A stretch of 64,000 nucleotides of DNA from JARIHC01 sp035546975 (GTDB lineage Bacteria; Patescibacteriota; Saccharimonadia; Saccharimonadales; UBA4665). The notes beneath the pieces are model-generated. The model saw only the letters and a list, made by a program, of their open reading frames with translations, was not told the origin of the DNA and did not search any database. Both the position numbers and the translations under genes were made by a program. Positions within the stretch are counted from its first letter, which is position 1. Each line of letters starts with the position of its first letter. The DNA is taken from assembly GCA_035546975.1 (NCBI GenBank), contig DASZVS010000010.1:1-64000 (forward strand), written 5' to 3'. This document shows positions 51,620 through 60,370 of this stretch, one piece after another.

Positions 51620-52216
51620 ATGCAGTTTGATCTTGCCGTTGCGTTGCTGGTTTTCGGTGTCATATTCATCGCCGAGCTTCCCGATAAATCCATGTTCGCC
51701 GCACTTTTGCTGGGCAACCGGTACCCGGCCTTCTATGTCTGGTTGGGCGCTGCCAGCGCTTTTTTTGTGCACGTAATTATCGCCGTTGCTGCGGCTAAGC
51801 TACTTACTTTATTGCCGCATAACATTATGGAGCTGGTCATCGGCTTACTATTCCTGACCGGTTCTATGCTGCTCTTTTTTGGCAAACACGGCGCCGAAGA
51901 TGTAATACACAAAAAACCAAAAAATAAAGACGGCCATAAACCCTTGAAGGTTTTTGCGACAGCTTTCAGTGTAATTTTTATCGGCGAGTGGGGAGACATC
52001 ACCCAGATTGCTACCGCTAACTATGCCGCAAAATACCACGATCCCCTTAGTGTAGCTATCGGAGCGACTGCTGCATTATGGGTAGTAGCTGCGCTTGGCG
52101 TCGGCATAGGCAGCAGGTTCTTGCACCTTGTTCCTGCAAAAGTTTTACTAAGGATCGTAGCTGTCATTATGCTACTCTTCGCTATATTGAGCTTCCATTC
52201 AGCCTTAGCAAATTAA
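51620..52216 (+). CDS. GDT1/TMEM165 (UPF0016) family cation transporter
   Basis: 198 residues, about six to seven membrane helices in two repeats. The E-x-G-D family motifs read FIAELPDKSMFA (first, with P replacing G) and FIGEWGDITQIATA (second, intact). Members are proposed Mn2+ or Ca2+/H+ exchangers; the ion here is unknown. The gene is followed by a strong terminator. Confidence 0.9.
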   Translation: MQFDLAVALLVFGVIFIAELPDKSMFAALLLGNRYPAFYVWLGAASAFFVHVIIAVAAAKLLTLLPHNIMELVIGLLFLTGSMLLFFGKHGAEDVIHKKPKNKDGHKPLKVFATAFSVIFIGEWGDITQIATANYAAKYHDPLSVAIGATAALWVVAALGVGIGSRFLHLVPAKVLLRIVAVIMLLFAILSFHSALAN

Positions 52217-52248
52217 AAACCGGGCAGCTATACGCAGAGCCCGGTTTT
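52216..52248. terminator. Bidirectional terminator
   Basis: AAAACCGGGC (52216-52225) pairs with GCCCGGTTTT (52239-52248) around a 13-nt loop, giving T runs on both strands. It can stop both the transporter (plus) and the 29-codon gene (minus). Confidence 0.85.
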
Positions 52249-52259
52249 ATAGTTTTGTT

Positions 52260-52349
52260 TTAGAGTGACTTGAGTATCCGGTCTATCCTCAGGATGCCCT
52301 GGTCAGAGGTACTGGCAAGTTCGAATGCCAGACCGCTTGTTGATTTCAT
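52260..52349 (-). CDS. 29-residue small protein with strong expression signals
   Basis: An ATG preceded by AAAGGAGAGG at normal spacing opens a 29-codon frame beginning MKSTSGLAFELASTSDQGIL and ending in RIDRILKSL, then TAA. A consensus promoter lies 67 nt upstream and a terminator 11 nt downstream. The product is soluble with an amphipathic look and no signal or membrane helix. No family recognised. It could be a small protein or the coding part of a dual-function RNA. Confidence 0.6.
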   Translation of the reverse strand: MKSTSGLAFELASTSDQGILRIDRILKSL

Positions 52350-52415
52350 ATATCCTCTCCTTTGTTTTATGTTTGTATATTGGTGGTTTTTGTTTGTGAT
52401 CACGAAACACTATAT

Positions 52416-52443
52416 ATTATACACATTTTTGATAATTTGTCAA
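52416..52443 (-). promoter_or_regulatory. Consensus promoter of the 29-codon gene
   Basis: Perfect TTGACA and TATAAT on the minus strand, 16 bp apart. The predicted transcript (about 52408 to 52216) is roughly 190 nt with a leader of about 60 nt. Confidence 0.75.
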
Positions 52444-52526
52444 AGTCTGCGCGCTCTAGTTTTTTGTTTCGCTTGACCTGTTTCTATAATAGCCACAAGC
52501 ACTGCGGCTTGGCAAGCAAAATTCTT

Positions 52527-52883
52527 TTAATATTTATCTTTTTTGCCCGAGCGTGAAATGATCACGAAAAAGACCACGGCAAGCAGCAAACAGGCGCCCG
52601 CTATACCGAGTAAAACCGGGTTTATGTGGTGGGTCTTCGGCGGATTGGCGGTGTGAGTCTGCCCGGTAATAGTCTGTGGAGAGGTAGATATATTGACTAC
52701 TGATAATTGCGTATTGTTCAGCTTAACGCCCTGAGTAGAGGTTAGTAGGCTCGTTGCGGTTCCTGGCTGGACACTGCTCGTCGGAGCAGTTGCGGGAGAG
52801 CCAGACCCGGCGGAACTTTGAGGGCTTTGCGTGTGTGTTTGGCTATCCAGGCTATCGCTGCCTGCAGTTATTGGTAAGGCCAT
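52527..52883 (-). CDS. Small surface protein with C-terminal membrane anchor
   Basis: 118 residues: a Ser/Thr/Gln-rich N-terminal part without signal peptide, a short beta-like section (VKLNNTQLSVVNISTSPQTI), then a C-terminal membrane helix (VLLGIAGACLLLAVVFFVII) and basic tail SRSGKKDKY. Not recognised. Possibly a tail-anchored protein. Confidence 0.68.
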   Translation of the reverse strand: MALPITAGSDSLDSQTHTQSPQSSAGSGSPATAPTSSVQPGTATSLLTSTQGVKLNNTQLSVVNISTSPQTITGQTHTANPPKTHHINPVLLGIAGACLLLAVVFFVIISRSGKKDKY

Positions 52884-52941
52884 TGCCTCTATTGTAAAGC
52901 ACTACGGCTATATTCTCTACGTCTCGTTTTATTTCAGATTA

Positions 52942-53271
52942 TTACTGGCCTGCACGTAAACGGCGGCGTATAAAGAATATGTAACCAAGGGTGGAAGCTG
53001 CCACAAATACACCGAGAACATCGCCAGGGCCCGAATTGGCAAGTGAGCCATTTGCCGAGGTTGCGCTGGAGTTAGAACTCCCCGGCGAGCTTGATGAGTT
53101 AGGCGCCTGTTGAGACGGTTTGCTCTGTGTAGCGTGCTGGTTGGTGCCTGGGTTTTTCGTTGTTGGGCCCGGGCCTGGCGAAGATGAATTTGCTAGCAAG
53201 ATTACGCCGACTACCACCACTATGGCAACGACGACAATACCAATTGCAGCCATCATTTTTCTACGATCCAT
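52942..53271 (-). CDS. Small cell-surface protein with sorting-signal-like C-terminus
   Basis: 109 residues: N-terminal membrane helix (about 7-28), a Pro/Ser/Thr/Asn-rich middle (about 29-75), and a C-terminal LANSGPGDVLGVFVAASTLG followed by YIFFIRRRLRAGQ. That end resembles the L-P-x-T-G-type signal (motif, hydrophobic stretch, Arg cluster) with a changed motif (LANSG). It may be anchored by both ends or be a sortase-type substrate. Sortase genes are not in the window. Confidence 0.7.
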   Translation of the reverse strand: MDRRKMMAAIGIVVVAIVVVVGVILLANSSSPGPGPTTKNPGTNQHATQSKPSQQAPNSSSSPGSSNSSATSANGSLANSGPGDVLGVFVAASTLGYIFFIRRRLRAGQ

Positions 53272-53451
53272 AAAATAAACCTCCCTCTATTTCAATCTAC
53301 CATAACCTTTCTTACCCTTACTCACAAGGAAATAAAATACACTCCCAGCAGCCAAAGCCGCTATGCGTGGCTAGAAAAATTCGACTATTCCACAGAAAAG
53401 CCACGAATATTTTACAGCCTCAAGCATTTTCAAGACGTACGCTTTAGACGT

Positions 53452-54135
53452 ATGCAGAGTGTGCAGGAAGCCACGTTTGCGGCATTATTTCAAAATGCCA
53501 GGCACCATACCCGTAATCGGGGTTGTATTCTTATTCATGCAGACGAGATGCCGCGCGGAGTATTCTTTCTGCGCAGAGGCTACGTAAAAACTTACGATAT
53601 TACTACGGAAGGAACTTTTCAGCTCATTGCAATCACAGGGCCAAGCGAGATATTCCCTCTCTATTGGTCTTTCGACACAAGCACCAATGATTTATTTTAC
53701 GAAGCTATGTGCGAGATTGAGTTCAGCATTGTTCCCCGCGACACTTTCAGGGACCAAGTAATGTCTGACCGCAGATTCCTTAAATTAGCGCTAGCTACGG
53801 CTATGAATTCATTGCGTTCAAGCCAAAAAAGGATGCAAAGCTTGCAATTGCCTTTTGCCAGGCAACGTATTGCACACCAGTTACTATTTTTTGCAGAGCA
53901 TTACGGTAAAAAAATAGGTAGCGAGTTCATTATACCGATGCCCCTCACATATGACGATTTCGCCCACACGCTCAATATAAACCGCGCTACTGTTAATCGG
54001 GAAATGCTGCAGTTAATTGAAGAAGAATTGATAATGCGGGAGAGCAGGCATTTTATAATCAAAAAGCCTCGAGCGCTTCAAGCTGCGGCCGAAGGCAGTC
54101 TTAACCGTATGTTTACGGCACAAGCTCCGGCGTAG
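53452..54135 (+). CDS. Crp/Fnr-family transcription regulator
   Basis: 227 residues. A cyclic-nucleotide-binding-like beta barrel (about 15-115; GCILIHADEMPRGVFFLRRGYVKTYDI), a long helix (about 120-145) and a winged helix-turn-helix with LTYDDFAHTLNINRATVNREMLQL (about 163-186). No Cys set for an Fe-S cluster. Effector unknown. It precedes the repeat-rich surface protein and could control it; the 53272-53451 gap has no clear promoter. Confidence 0.85.
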   Translation: MQSVQEATFAALFQNARHHTRNRGCILIHADEMPRGVFFLRRGYVKTYDITTEGTFQLIAITGPSEIFPLYWSFDTSTNDLFYEAMCEIEFSIVPRDTFRDQVMSDRRFLKLALATAMNSLRSSQKRMQSLQLPFARQRIAHQLLFFAEHYGKKIGSEFIIPMPLTYDDFAHTLNINRATVNREMLQLIEEELIMRESRHFIIKKPRALQAAAEGSLNRMFTAQAPA

Positions 54136-54294
54136 AACGCCTACCGTAAATATTACATATGATAGTAGTATTTTTAACGCACTCTTTGTGACGCAGCGCA
54201 TAGAGCTGCGCAAGTGGAACCTATAGTCTTGAATAGCAAGATTAAAGAGGCGGCCGGCGTGCATGTCCTCGCTAAGTTAGGAAGGAGCATGTGC

Positions 54295-55038
54295 ATGGTA
54301 AAGAAGCATATCTCGCGAATCGGCGCAATCAGCGCCACAATAGCAACATTAGGCTGCGGAGCTGTAACCGGAGTAGCCTCGGCGCAAGGAAATAGCGGCA
54401 ATAACAGCCACTCTTCAAATAAGGGTAACATGAGTATAGCAAACAGTAACGACCAGAGCGCGTCGACTGGCGATGCGTACTACTACAGCTGGTCTCATAG
54501 CTATTGGCCCTATGGCAATAACCACGGCGCAAAAAGCGGCCCCGCTACAAATAACAATACGACTAACCAGAGCGTTAGCAGCAGTCAAAGCAACGTAAGT
54601 TCTGGGCCAAGCGGTAACCAAAATAATTGGTACCCCTTCTATCCTTACCCGCATAATGGCGGCAACAATAGCGTTTCGTCTAACTCCAGCGACGTGACCA
54701 TGACAAACAGTAACAGCCAAAGTGCCAGCACTGGTTCCAGTACAAGCATTGGAAACGGCGGCGGCGCCCAGAGCGGCCCTGCTACAAACAACAATACGAC
54801 TAACCAGAGTGTGGGCGTTAGCCAGACCAATACAAGCTCCGGTTCAGGCTACGGCGGAAATAACAGCCAGAACAGCAATAGCAGCAAAGTGAGCGTATCT
54901 AATTCCAGCAATCAGACCGCTAATACTGGCGACGCTATGAGTTCGGGTAGTCATGGGAGTGCCCAGAGCGGCCCTGCTACAAACAACAATACGACTAACC
55001 AAACGGTTTCGGTCAGCCAAAGCAACAGCAGCGATTAA
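54295..55038 (+). CDS. Secreted Asn/Ser-rich repeat protein
   Basis: 247 residues from the ATG at 54295, chosen because GGAAGGAG precedes it with seven-nt spacing and it gives a proper signal peptide (MVKKHISRIGAISATIATLG ending GVASAQG). The mature part has three imperfect units of about 65 residues, each with SGPATNNNTTNQ and S-V-S-x-S-Q-S/T-N-x-S, and S-Q-S-A-S-T-G-D/S before it. The Asn/Gln/Ser pattern and spacing recall amyloid-like surface repeats (curlin-type). It has a strong terminator after it. Probably a surface fibre or matrix protein, by inference. Confidence 0.75.
   Translation: MVKKHISRIGAISATIATLGCGAVTGVASAQGNSGNNSHSSNKGNMSIANSNDQSASTGDAYYYSWSHSYWPYGNNHGAKSGPATNNNTTNQSVSSSQSNVSSGPSGNQNNWYPFYPYPHNGGNNSVSSNSSDVTMTNSNSQSASTGSSTSIGNGGGAQSGPATNNNTTNQSVGVSQTNTSSGSGYGGNNSQNSNSSKVSVSNSSNQTANTGDAMSSGSHGSAQSGPATNNNTTNQTVSVSQSNSSD
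54535..55001 (+). repeat. Three tandem coding repeats
   Basis: Units centred at 54535, 54772 and 54966 share a near-identical block of about 36 bp beginning AGCGGCCCYGCTACAAAYAA. Copies two and three are identical over about 40 bp (54768-54807 and 54962-55001). Confidence 0.8.
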
Positions 55039-55057
55039 TTTCGCCAAAGCTGCACAC

Positions 55058-55090
55058 ATGAAAAGAGCCCCTGCCCAGGGCTCTTTTCAT
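55058..55090. terminator. Strong terminator after the repeat protein
   Basis: A perfect 13-bp stem (ATGAAAAGAGCCC with GGGCTCTTTTCAT) with a seven-base loop, followed by T-rich sequence. It separates this gene from the convergent copper-protein-like operon. Confidence 0.85.
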
Positions 55091-55141
55091 ATTTTTAAGC
55101 ATGGGGATCCTTGCCTCAGGACTCTGAAGGTGAATTGGCAA

Positions 55142-55750
55142 TTATTTTTTTGTTGCAGAATTGCGGCGCAGGAATAAACTGCTGAGACTAAAGACTAGGG
55201 CTACGATACTAAGAACTAATGCGAGCGTACTTTTATTTGAATTGTCATCTTGGGAAGTATTACTTGAATTAAGGTCATTAACTACTTTGGTGACCGAATA
55301 CGGGCCAACGTTATTTTTTACGGCTTTGCCATTGGTTGCAGGATTTTGGTCCCATTGGACGACAGTGCCATCTGCGTATGTCTGATAGGCTTTCCAATCC
55401 AGTTCGGTAGCATTGGCGGGTAACTGTGCTTTGAATGCAAAATCTGCCCGTTGGCCGACAGGAATGCCGCCTGTCCATGTTATGGAGGTGACGTTCCCGC
55501 TGCTATCCGCAGTAGTAGTAATATTCCAGCCGGCCATTACATCAGGCGAAGCATTTTGAACGCCTTTCGGTATATCGAGCTTAACGCTTGTAACGGCAAC
55601 TTCTTTCTCGTTTGGCACGCTGACATTAAATTTCGTACTGGCGCCCACATCCGCCTGGTTCGGCGTGACGATCACGTGAGCAAAGGCCACGGCAGGCAAT
55701 GCCACGGCTATTGTTATGGCTGTTACTATACTTGCTAATAGTTTTTTCAT
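55142..55750 (-). CDS. YcnI-like (DUF1775) secreted copper-binding candidate
   Basis: 202 residues. Signal peptide ending VAFA precedes HVIVTPNQADVGA, so the mature protein would start with His. WNITTTADSSGNVTSITWTGG and DFAFKAQLPANATELDWKAYQTYADGTVVQWDQNP follow the DUF1775 fold. YcnI proteins bind Cu(II) through the N-terminal His and a Trp. A C-terminal membrane helix (about 175-195) anchors it. Paired with the next upstream gene. Confidence 0.85.
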   Translation of the reverse strand: MKKLLASIVTAITIAVALPAVAFAHVIVTPNQADVGASTKFNVSVPNEKEVAVTSVKLDIPKGVQNASPDVMAGWNITTTADSSGNVTSITWTGGIPVGQRADFAFKAQLPANATELDWKAYQTYADGTVVQWDQNPATNGKAVKNNVGPYSVTKVVNDLNSSNTSQDDNSNKSTLALVLSIVALVFSLSSLFLRRNSATKK

Positions 55751-56292
55751 TGATGCTCCTTATTCATTGCTATTGCAGCTTCATCGCTATCATAGTTCAA
55801 AGCGTAAGCTGCAAGCAACACGAGCAGCATGCCCATCCCAATACCAACCCACAACAATACAGGAAATGACCGGGCGCCTGCCTGCCCGCCCGTAACCCGC
55901 ACTTCATAGTTGAGCGTAAAGGGCTGGAAACCACCGGATTGTTTGGGTTTGCCGGTAAATTGCATGTCATAAACTCCGGGCTCCGTGAAAGTATAGTGAT
56001 TTTCGCTGACTTCGTTACTTGAATTGACTAATGGTTCGGTAGCTATTGTTTGGCCGTTGTTTATGATAGAAACCGTGCAATCGCATTTTGGCAGGCTGAA
56101 TTGGCCGTTATCATCATCGAACGACATAATATAGTCTGTTGGGCCATCGGTAGTAGGATTATCATCGGGGTTGATATGCAATACTGCTCCAATACTGCCA
56201 TCGACCTTGAGAACGTGGGCGCTCGCCACGCCGGGTACTGACAAACAAGCTAGTAGCGCCACTAAGGCTGCACTCAATAAACGCTTATTCAC
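55747..56292 (-). CDS. Secreted membrane-anchored protein with N-terminal His after cleavage
   Basis: 181 residues. Signal peptide ends VASA/HVLKVDG, so the mature N-terminus is His. The domain includes KCDCTVSIINNGQ (Cys pair) and YDMQFTGKPKQSG, like a CopC/YtkA-type beta sandwich. A C-terminal membrane helix (LLWVGIGMGMLLVLLAAYAL) follows. It overlaps the YcnI-like gene by four bases and the MsrQ-like gene by eight, so these three act together. Copper handling is inferred. Confidence 0.72.
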   Translation of the reverse strand: MNKRLLSAALVALLACLSVPGVASAHVLKVDGSIGAVLHINPDDNPTTDGPTDYIMSFDDDNGQFSLPKCDCTVSIINNGQTIATEPLVNSSNEVSENHYTFTEPGVYDMQFTGKPKQSGGFQPFTLNYEVRVTGGQAGARSFPVLLWVGIGMGMLLVLLAAYALNYDSDEAAIAMNKEHQ

Positions 56293-56953
56293 GTTCCGCC
56301 TTTTGTTTTCGGAAATTGATACGGATTCTAAGAATCTCTAAGACAATTAAAATTGCCCCCGCCAAATATGTGAGCATGCCCAGAAAACTCAGGCCGTTGT
56401 CGTAGTGCGGACCTATCAGAATGATGTGCAACAACACAGCCAACGAAGCAAAGTACACTACACGGTGCAGTAATTTCCAGTGTTTATAGCCCATGTGGTC
56501 GACTATCCAATTGATCGAGGTGGCAGCCATTATAAAAAGCACGGCCAGAGCAAAAATCCCGAACAACAGTGACCACTTGTACGTATTATTGAGGTATTTG
56601 ATGCCATTAAACCCGTCCAGCTGATCAAAGAAAGTTATATAAACATGTAAGGCAGCATAGTAGAATGCTGAAACGCCTATAGCCCGCCGTGCATGCAGGT
56701 ACTCCACCTTAAGTGGTATATTTGGGAAAACTTTCGTAAGCGGGGAGGCCAGCAAAGCAATGTACAACAAAAACAATGATATAAAACCATAAGTTTGCTC
56801 TATACGTATCGTCTGCAAACTACCTGAAGGTACAAAAAACTGAACAAGGCCGGCGATGACGATCGACGCAGTGATAGCAACCGCCAGAATCCAAAAACGG
56901 GTGTTCTTTAATTGCCGACGATGCCAAGAAAGCTTAGGTTTCTGTCTGCCCAT
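56285..56953 (-). CDS. MsrQ/YedZ-like haem membrane protein
   Basis: 222 residues, about six membrane helices. HARRAIGVSAFYYAALHVYI, MGYKHWKLLHRVVYF and AVLLHIILIG give the family His pattern for haem. The N-terminus is cytoplasmic and basic. MsrQ feeds electrons to MsrP; MsrP is not in the window. It could serve the flanking copper-like proteins or act as a ferric-reductase partner of the NAD(P)H reductase at 26.8 kb. Related to, but different from, the protein at 28733-29368. Confidence 0.82.
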   Translation of the reverse strand: MGRQKPKLSWHRRQLKNTRFWILAVAITASIVIAGLVQFFVPSGSLQTIRIEQTYGFISLFLLYIALLASPLTKVFPNIPLKVEYLHARRAIGVSAFYYAALHVYITFFDQLDGFNGIKYLNNTYKWSLLFGIFALAVLFIMAATSINWIVDHMGYKHWKLLHRVVYFASLAVLLHIILIGPHYDNGLSFLGMLTYLAGAILIVLEILRIRINFRKQKAERE

Positions 56954-57003
56954 TACTTAAAATCATAGCAAATGGGCGGAATTACTAACGAATTCCGGAA
57001 TTA

Positions 57004-58260
57004 TTAATTGGAATGGCGCAAGCCCCTGAAACGCGGCGTGCCCGCTATATATGCCCAAACGGCTTCCCGCGCGACTGTACTCATAGTAGGTTTTTTCCAT
57101 CTAAGCGCAAGGCTTCGATAAAGAACGGGGTCCTGCAAAGCGGCATGCATGAGGCTCCGAGGCTCTATGTCCACACCGGAATCTATCAGAATGGAGTCTG
57201 CTATAGATTCTAAGGCTTCCAGCTGATCTATAATTGCGGCGTCAATTATTTGACCCGTATTCCTGTGACGAGGCTTACTTGCGACCACCTCCTCAATTAA
57301 GCTGATGGCATCCGAACTTAAAACATCGCCGGCGTCTGCCACGCCTTCAAGCAGCGCAGTTTCAACCTCTGCCTGGCTTAAGACCAAGGGAAGAACCGCG
57401 GGGTGGAATTGCACCGGCACCCTGTCTCTTAGCCCTAGCATGCCGCCCTCTATTGCGGTAAGTAGCCGGGTGGCATAAGCCGCTATTCTCTTTTGCGTCT
57501 GGCCTTCAACCGTATCCCGGTTGAAACTGTCGTCTCGAAAAGCAGGCTGTTGGCCCGTTATTATTGCTTTAAGAGCAACATCCTCATGTGCCTCATGCTC
57601 ATCAGGGTCTATAGCCTCGATCGCAGCCTCGCCCATCAGTACGCTAGGGGCTTTACGCGTCAACTCGGAAGCTTCTTCAGGGTCATCGGTAATTTTTAAG
57701 CCTCTTAAATTAACGCTTGCCGTCCCCTGCCAGCCGTATGTCCAATGAACCGTATTGCCGCCACCAGAAGAAAGAGAAAGATACCCTTCCCTAAAAACAT
57801 TGGGGGTGCCTTCAGCGGTAAGTACAAGATCGTGAATTTCGCTGTTATTATTGTCCCTTGCCAATGCAAAATGTAGAGAGTCTTCCGATGCGGAGGCCGG
57901 ACGGATAGCCAATACAGCCCTATCCCCTTGCCTCCGCTCGCCACTGCGGAAATAAATAGGCAAGGCGGGATCACCAGCTGAGGGAGTGAAAATCTTAGCT
58001 AGCTGCGCAGCTTTTTCAGACGCTTCCGCGGCAGATACGCCATCCAAGCGCATTGACGCTTCCGCATAGTCCGCGATATTTTCGCCCCTAATGTACCCAT
58101 CGTCTTCAAGTTCGCCGAACATCTCTTCTCTTACCGCAAAGTAATGCCCGAAGTGGCGCCTATAATCATCATCTAACTTGGCCTGGGTCTCTGCAATATG
58201 GTCGCGCCCATAACCTATCCAACGAAAAGTATTGTCCATGTTATTAACTCTCTCGCTCAC
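57004..58260 (-). CDS. Hypothetical 418-residue soluble protein
   Basis: Not recognised. A GTG start is chosen because AGGAG lies seven nt upstream; an ATG seven codons later is the alternative. An N-terminal helical part (about 10-95) is followed by a beta-rich segment (about 96-185; EGYLSLSSGGGNTVHWTYGWQGTASVNLRGL) and a mainly helical acidic C-terminus. No membrane, signal or catalytic motif. Base composition is like the core genome, unlike the two AT-rich genes that follow. Confidence 0.7.
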   Translation of the reverse strand: MSERVNNMDNTFRWIGYGRDHIAETQAKLDDDYRRHFGHYFAVREEMFGELEDDGYIRGENIADYAEASMRLDGVSAAEASEKAAQLAKIFTPSAGDPALPIYFRSGERRQGDRAVLAIRPASASEDSLHFALARDNNNSEIHDLVLTAEGTPNVFREGYLSLSSGGGNTVHWTYGWQGTASVNLRGLKITDDPEEASELTRKAPSVLMGEAAIEAIDPDEHEAHEDVALKAIITGQQPAFRDDSFNRDTVEGQTQKRIAAYATRLLTAIEGGMLGLRDRVPVQFHPAVLPLVLSQAEVETALLEGVADAGDVLSSDAISLIEEVVASKPRHRNTGQIIDAAIIDQLEALESIADSILIDSGVDIEPRSLMHAALQDPVLYRSLALRWKKPTMSTVAREAVWAYIAGTPRFRGLRHSN

Positions 58261-58360
58261 TTGAAGACTCCTGTCTTAAAACTTTTGGCTACTATAACAC
58301 CGTTTACAGATCATTGCAATTTCATTGCCCAGAAAATATTCTCTGGTGTGCAGGAACCAA

Positions 58361-59263
58361 TTAAACTTTAGTTTGTTTAACTGCATCACTGAAGAGCGTC
58401 TTTGCTTCGCTAAAGTCTTGTCTTTCAGTTTGGAAAGAATTGATTAGCATAGAAATTCCGACTCGCTTGTAATAAATGAGTGCTCTTTTTAGGAAATTAT
58501 CATCTTTCTTAGCCTTGTAGAGTGCGTACACGGATCGCACAAAAGGTAATCCATATATAAATAACTCAGCAAAATCCATTGCAGGATCAGAAATAGAACG
58601 GTCGCTAAAATCTATAACGCTTAGCTGTTTTTCCTCCAGATCCCACAATAAGTGTTTGGGAGAGATATCATTATGCGTCAATGTACGAGGCAACTGGCCA
58701 TTCACTGTTTCATTCAAGATTTTTAGAATGTCTAGAACTTGTCTGAATTCATCTTCACCCAATACGGAATGTAAATATTTTTCGGCATTCTTGCTAAGCT
58801 CCAGGCTCTCGCTTGATAAGTTCGCTTGGCCTATATTAAATGGTCGTATTTCACCAATATCAATCGCATGGAATTGTGACAGAAAATCAGCTAATTGCAT
58901 CGCCAATAGTTTTTTATCAGAGATATCTAGGCGATCAAAAAGTTCTTTTGATAGTTCTACTCCCGGCAACATCGCATAGCCCGCAAAAGAATTGTCTTTT
59001 GCTACATATTTATAATGAGGCATTGGAAAATCTATTTTAGAGTGCAAATGTTTCATTAACCTCACTTCCTCTTTCAGAGCCGGCAGATATTCTGAGGATG
59101 CTGGAAAACGAAAAACCAGCTTTTTATCGAGTATTATTACTTCGTGGTCCCATCCATGATTTATAAATTCGTAGCTTTCCCAGTTAATTTGAGGGAATTC
59201 TTTTCTAATTCTGTCTAATAACACCTTGGGGTCGTTTACTTCTAGATCTCTTGCAACTGGCAT
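58361..59263 (-). CDS. Aminoglycoside phosphotransferase/choline kinase-like protein
   Basis: 300 residues from the ATG at 59263; a longer frame of 22 codons covers the terminator region and is rejected. Kinase-like motifs: LTHNDISPKHLLWD (Brenner motif, catalytic Asp), SVIDFSDRSISDPAMDFAEL (metal-binding Asp), and an N-lobe INHGWDHEVIILDKKLVFRF. APH-fold kinases phosphorylate drugs or small metabolites; substrate unknown. The gene is clearly AT-richer than its neighbours, suggesting transfer. Confidence 0.82.
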   Translation of the reverse strand: MPVARDLEVNDPKVLLDRIRKEFPQINWESYEFINHGWDHEVIILDKKLVFRFPASSEYLPALKEEVRLMKHLHSKIDFPMPHYKYVAKDNSFAGYAMLPGVELSKELFDRLDISDKKLLAMQLADFLSQFHAIDIGEIRPFNIGQANLSSESLELSKNAEKYLHSVLGEDEFRQVLDILKILNETVNGQLPRTLTHNDISPKHLLWDLEEKQLSVIDFSDRSISDPAMDFAELFIYGLPFVRSVYALYKAKKDDNFLKRALIYYKRVGISMLINSFQTERQDFSEAKTLFSDAVKQTKV

Positions 59264-59327
59264 AGAAGCATAATAACAAACTCTTCGTAAGGACCTTAAG
59301 CGGTTAGCTTCAGGTTTCAACCACAAC

Positions 59328-59349
59328 AAAAACCCGGCGTACAGCCGAG
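59328..59349 (-). terminator. Terminator of the EamA gene
   Basis: On the minus strand CTCGGC-tgtac-GCCGGG is followed by TTTTT. Position is between the EamA and APH-like genes. Confidence 0.65.
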
Positions 59350-59430
59350 CTCTTATTTTCGTTGCGTACGTGCAATCGATTGGAGTCTGACTAGTAAAGA
59401 GTTACTACGTTGGAATAAATTATATCCTCC

Positions 59431-60303
59431 TTAGCCTACAGCTAATAGAGTTGAACCCGCCAAGATTAAAATTAAAGCCGCGAACTTAGGTTTAGTGAAA
59501 GGTTCTTTGAGAAACCAAAAGCCGATTAATGAACCAATTAGTAAGGCAGCACCACTGCGTACCGCAATCACATAAGCCAATGGACCACTACCAAGAGCCA
59601 GTATGTAGGCAGCGTATGACAATCCAAATAACACACCTGTTATTAGTAATGGTTTGGCCTGCTGTTTAATTTGAGGCGTCTCGCTCACCCCAGTTACCCT
59701 GGCCAATATAAACATCACAACTACCGCTCCTAACGTACTCACAAAGCTGTAATACATTGGTCCTGAAGCATCAATGGCTCTTTTATCTAAAACCCCTGCT
59801 GCCGAATTAATTATCAACCCGAGCAATGTATATAGATTTGCTTTATCGGCCGTGAAAATCTTTAACGGATTATGCAGATACCGTCCTTTTAGATTCAAAA
59901 CATATATACCTATAACTATTACAAATATTCCTATCATCGCAATCAAGGAAGGTATTTGACTAAGCAAAAGCCAGCCTAGCAGTAGCGAAATTACAGGCCC
60001 AAGGCTGGATAAGGGTAATATTTTTGAAAGTTCGCCGTGTCTAAATGCATTTATATACAGGAATTGATTTAATGGATAAAAGCCAATCCATATAAGAATC
60101 GTTGGCAGCCAAAAATTCACACCTAATGTAAAGGGATTAAAAATTGGGCCGAAGGCTAAAAGCCCTAATAGCAACACTGGAAGCGCTGCCATTTGAACGG
60201 TCCACCCCAGAGTAAAATGATTTAATTTATGAGAAAGTTGTTTCTCGCTCGTTCTACGAACAGAAGCAAATAGCGCACTCGCAAGTGCATATAAAAACCA
60301 CAT
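59431..60303 (-). CDS. EamA/DMT-family transporter
   Basis: 290 residues, ten membrane helices in two EamA repeats; the second-repeat end GPLAYVIAVRSGAALLIGSLIGFWFLKEPF is typical. Drug/metabolite exporters of varied substrate. AT-rich like the APH-like gene, and headed by a good promoter (60371-60399) and an AAAAAGGA ribosome site. Confidence 0.9.
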   Translation of the reverse strand: MWFLYALASALFASVRRTSEKQLSHKLNHFTLGWTVQMAALPVLLLGLLAFGPIFNPFTLGVNFWLPTILIWIGFYPLNQFLYINAFRHGELSKILPLSSLGPVISLLLGWLLLSQIPSLIAMIGIFVIVIGIYVLNLKGRYLHNPLKIFTADKANLYTLLGLIINSAAGVLDKRAIDASGPMYYSFVSTLGAVVVMFILARVTGVSETPQIKQQAKPLLITGVLFGLSYAAYILALGSGPLAYVIAVRSGAALLIGSLIGFWFLKEPFTKPKFAALILILAGSTLLAVG

Positions 60304-60370
60304 GACTGGTTCCTTTTTATTTACGTTAATTTCTTGAAGAGAGTTACGCCTTTATGGCGATGTTATTTAC

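Noticed and set aside
54535..55001. CRISPR array at the repeats
   Set aside because: The repeats are in frame inside a secreted protein, differ in sequence and spacing, and there are no cas genes.
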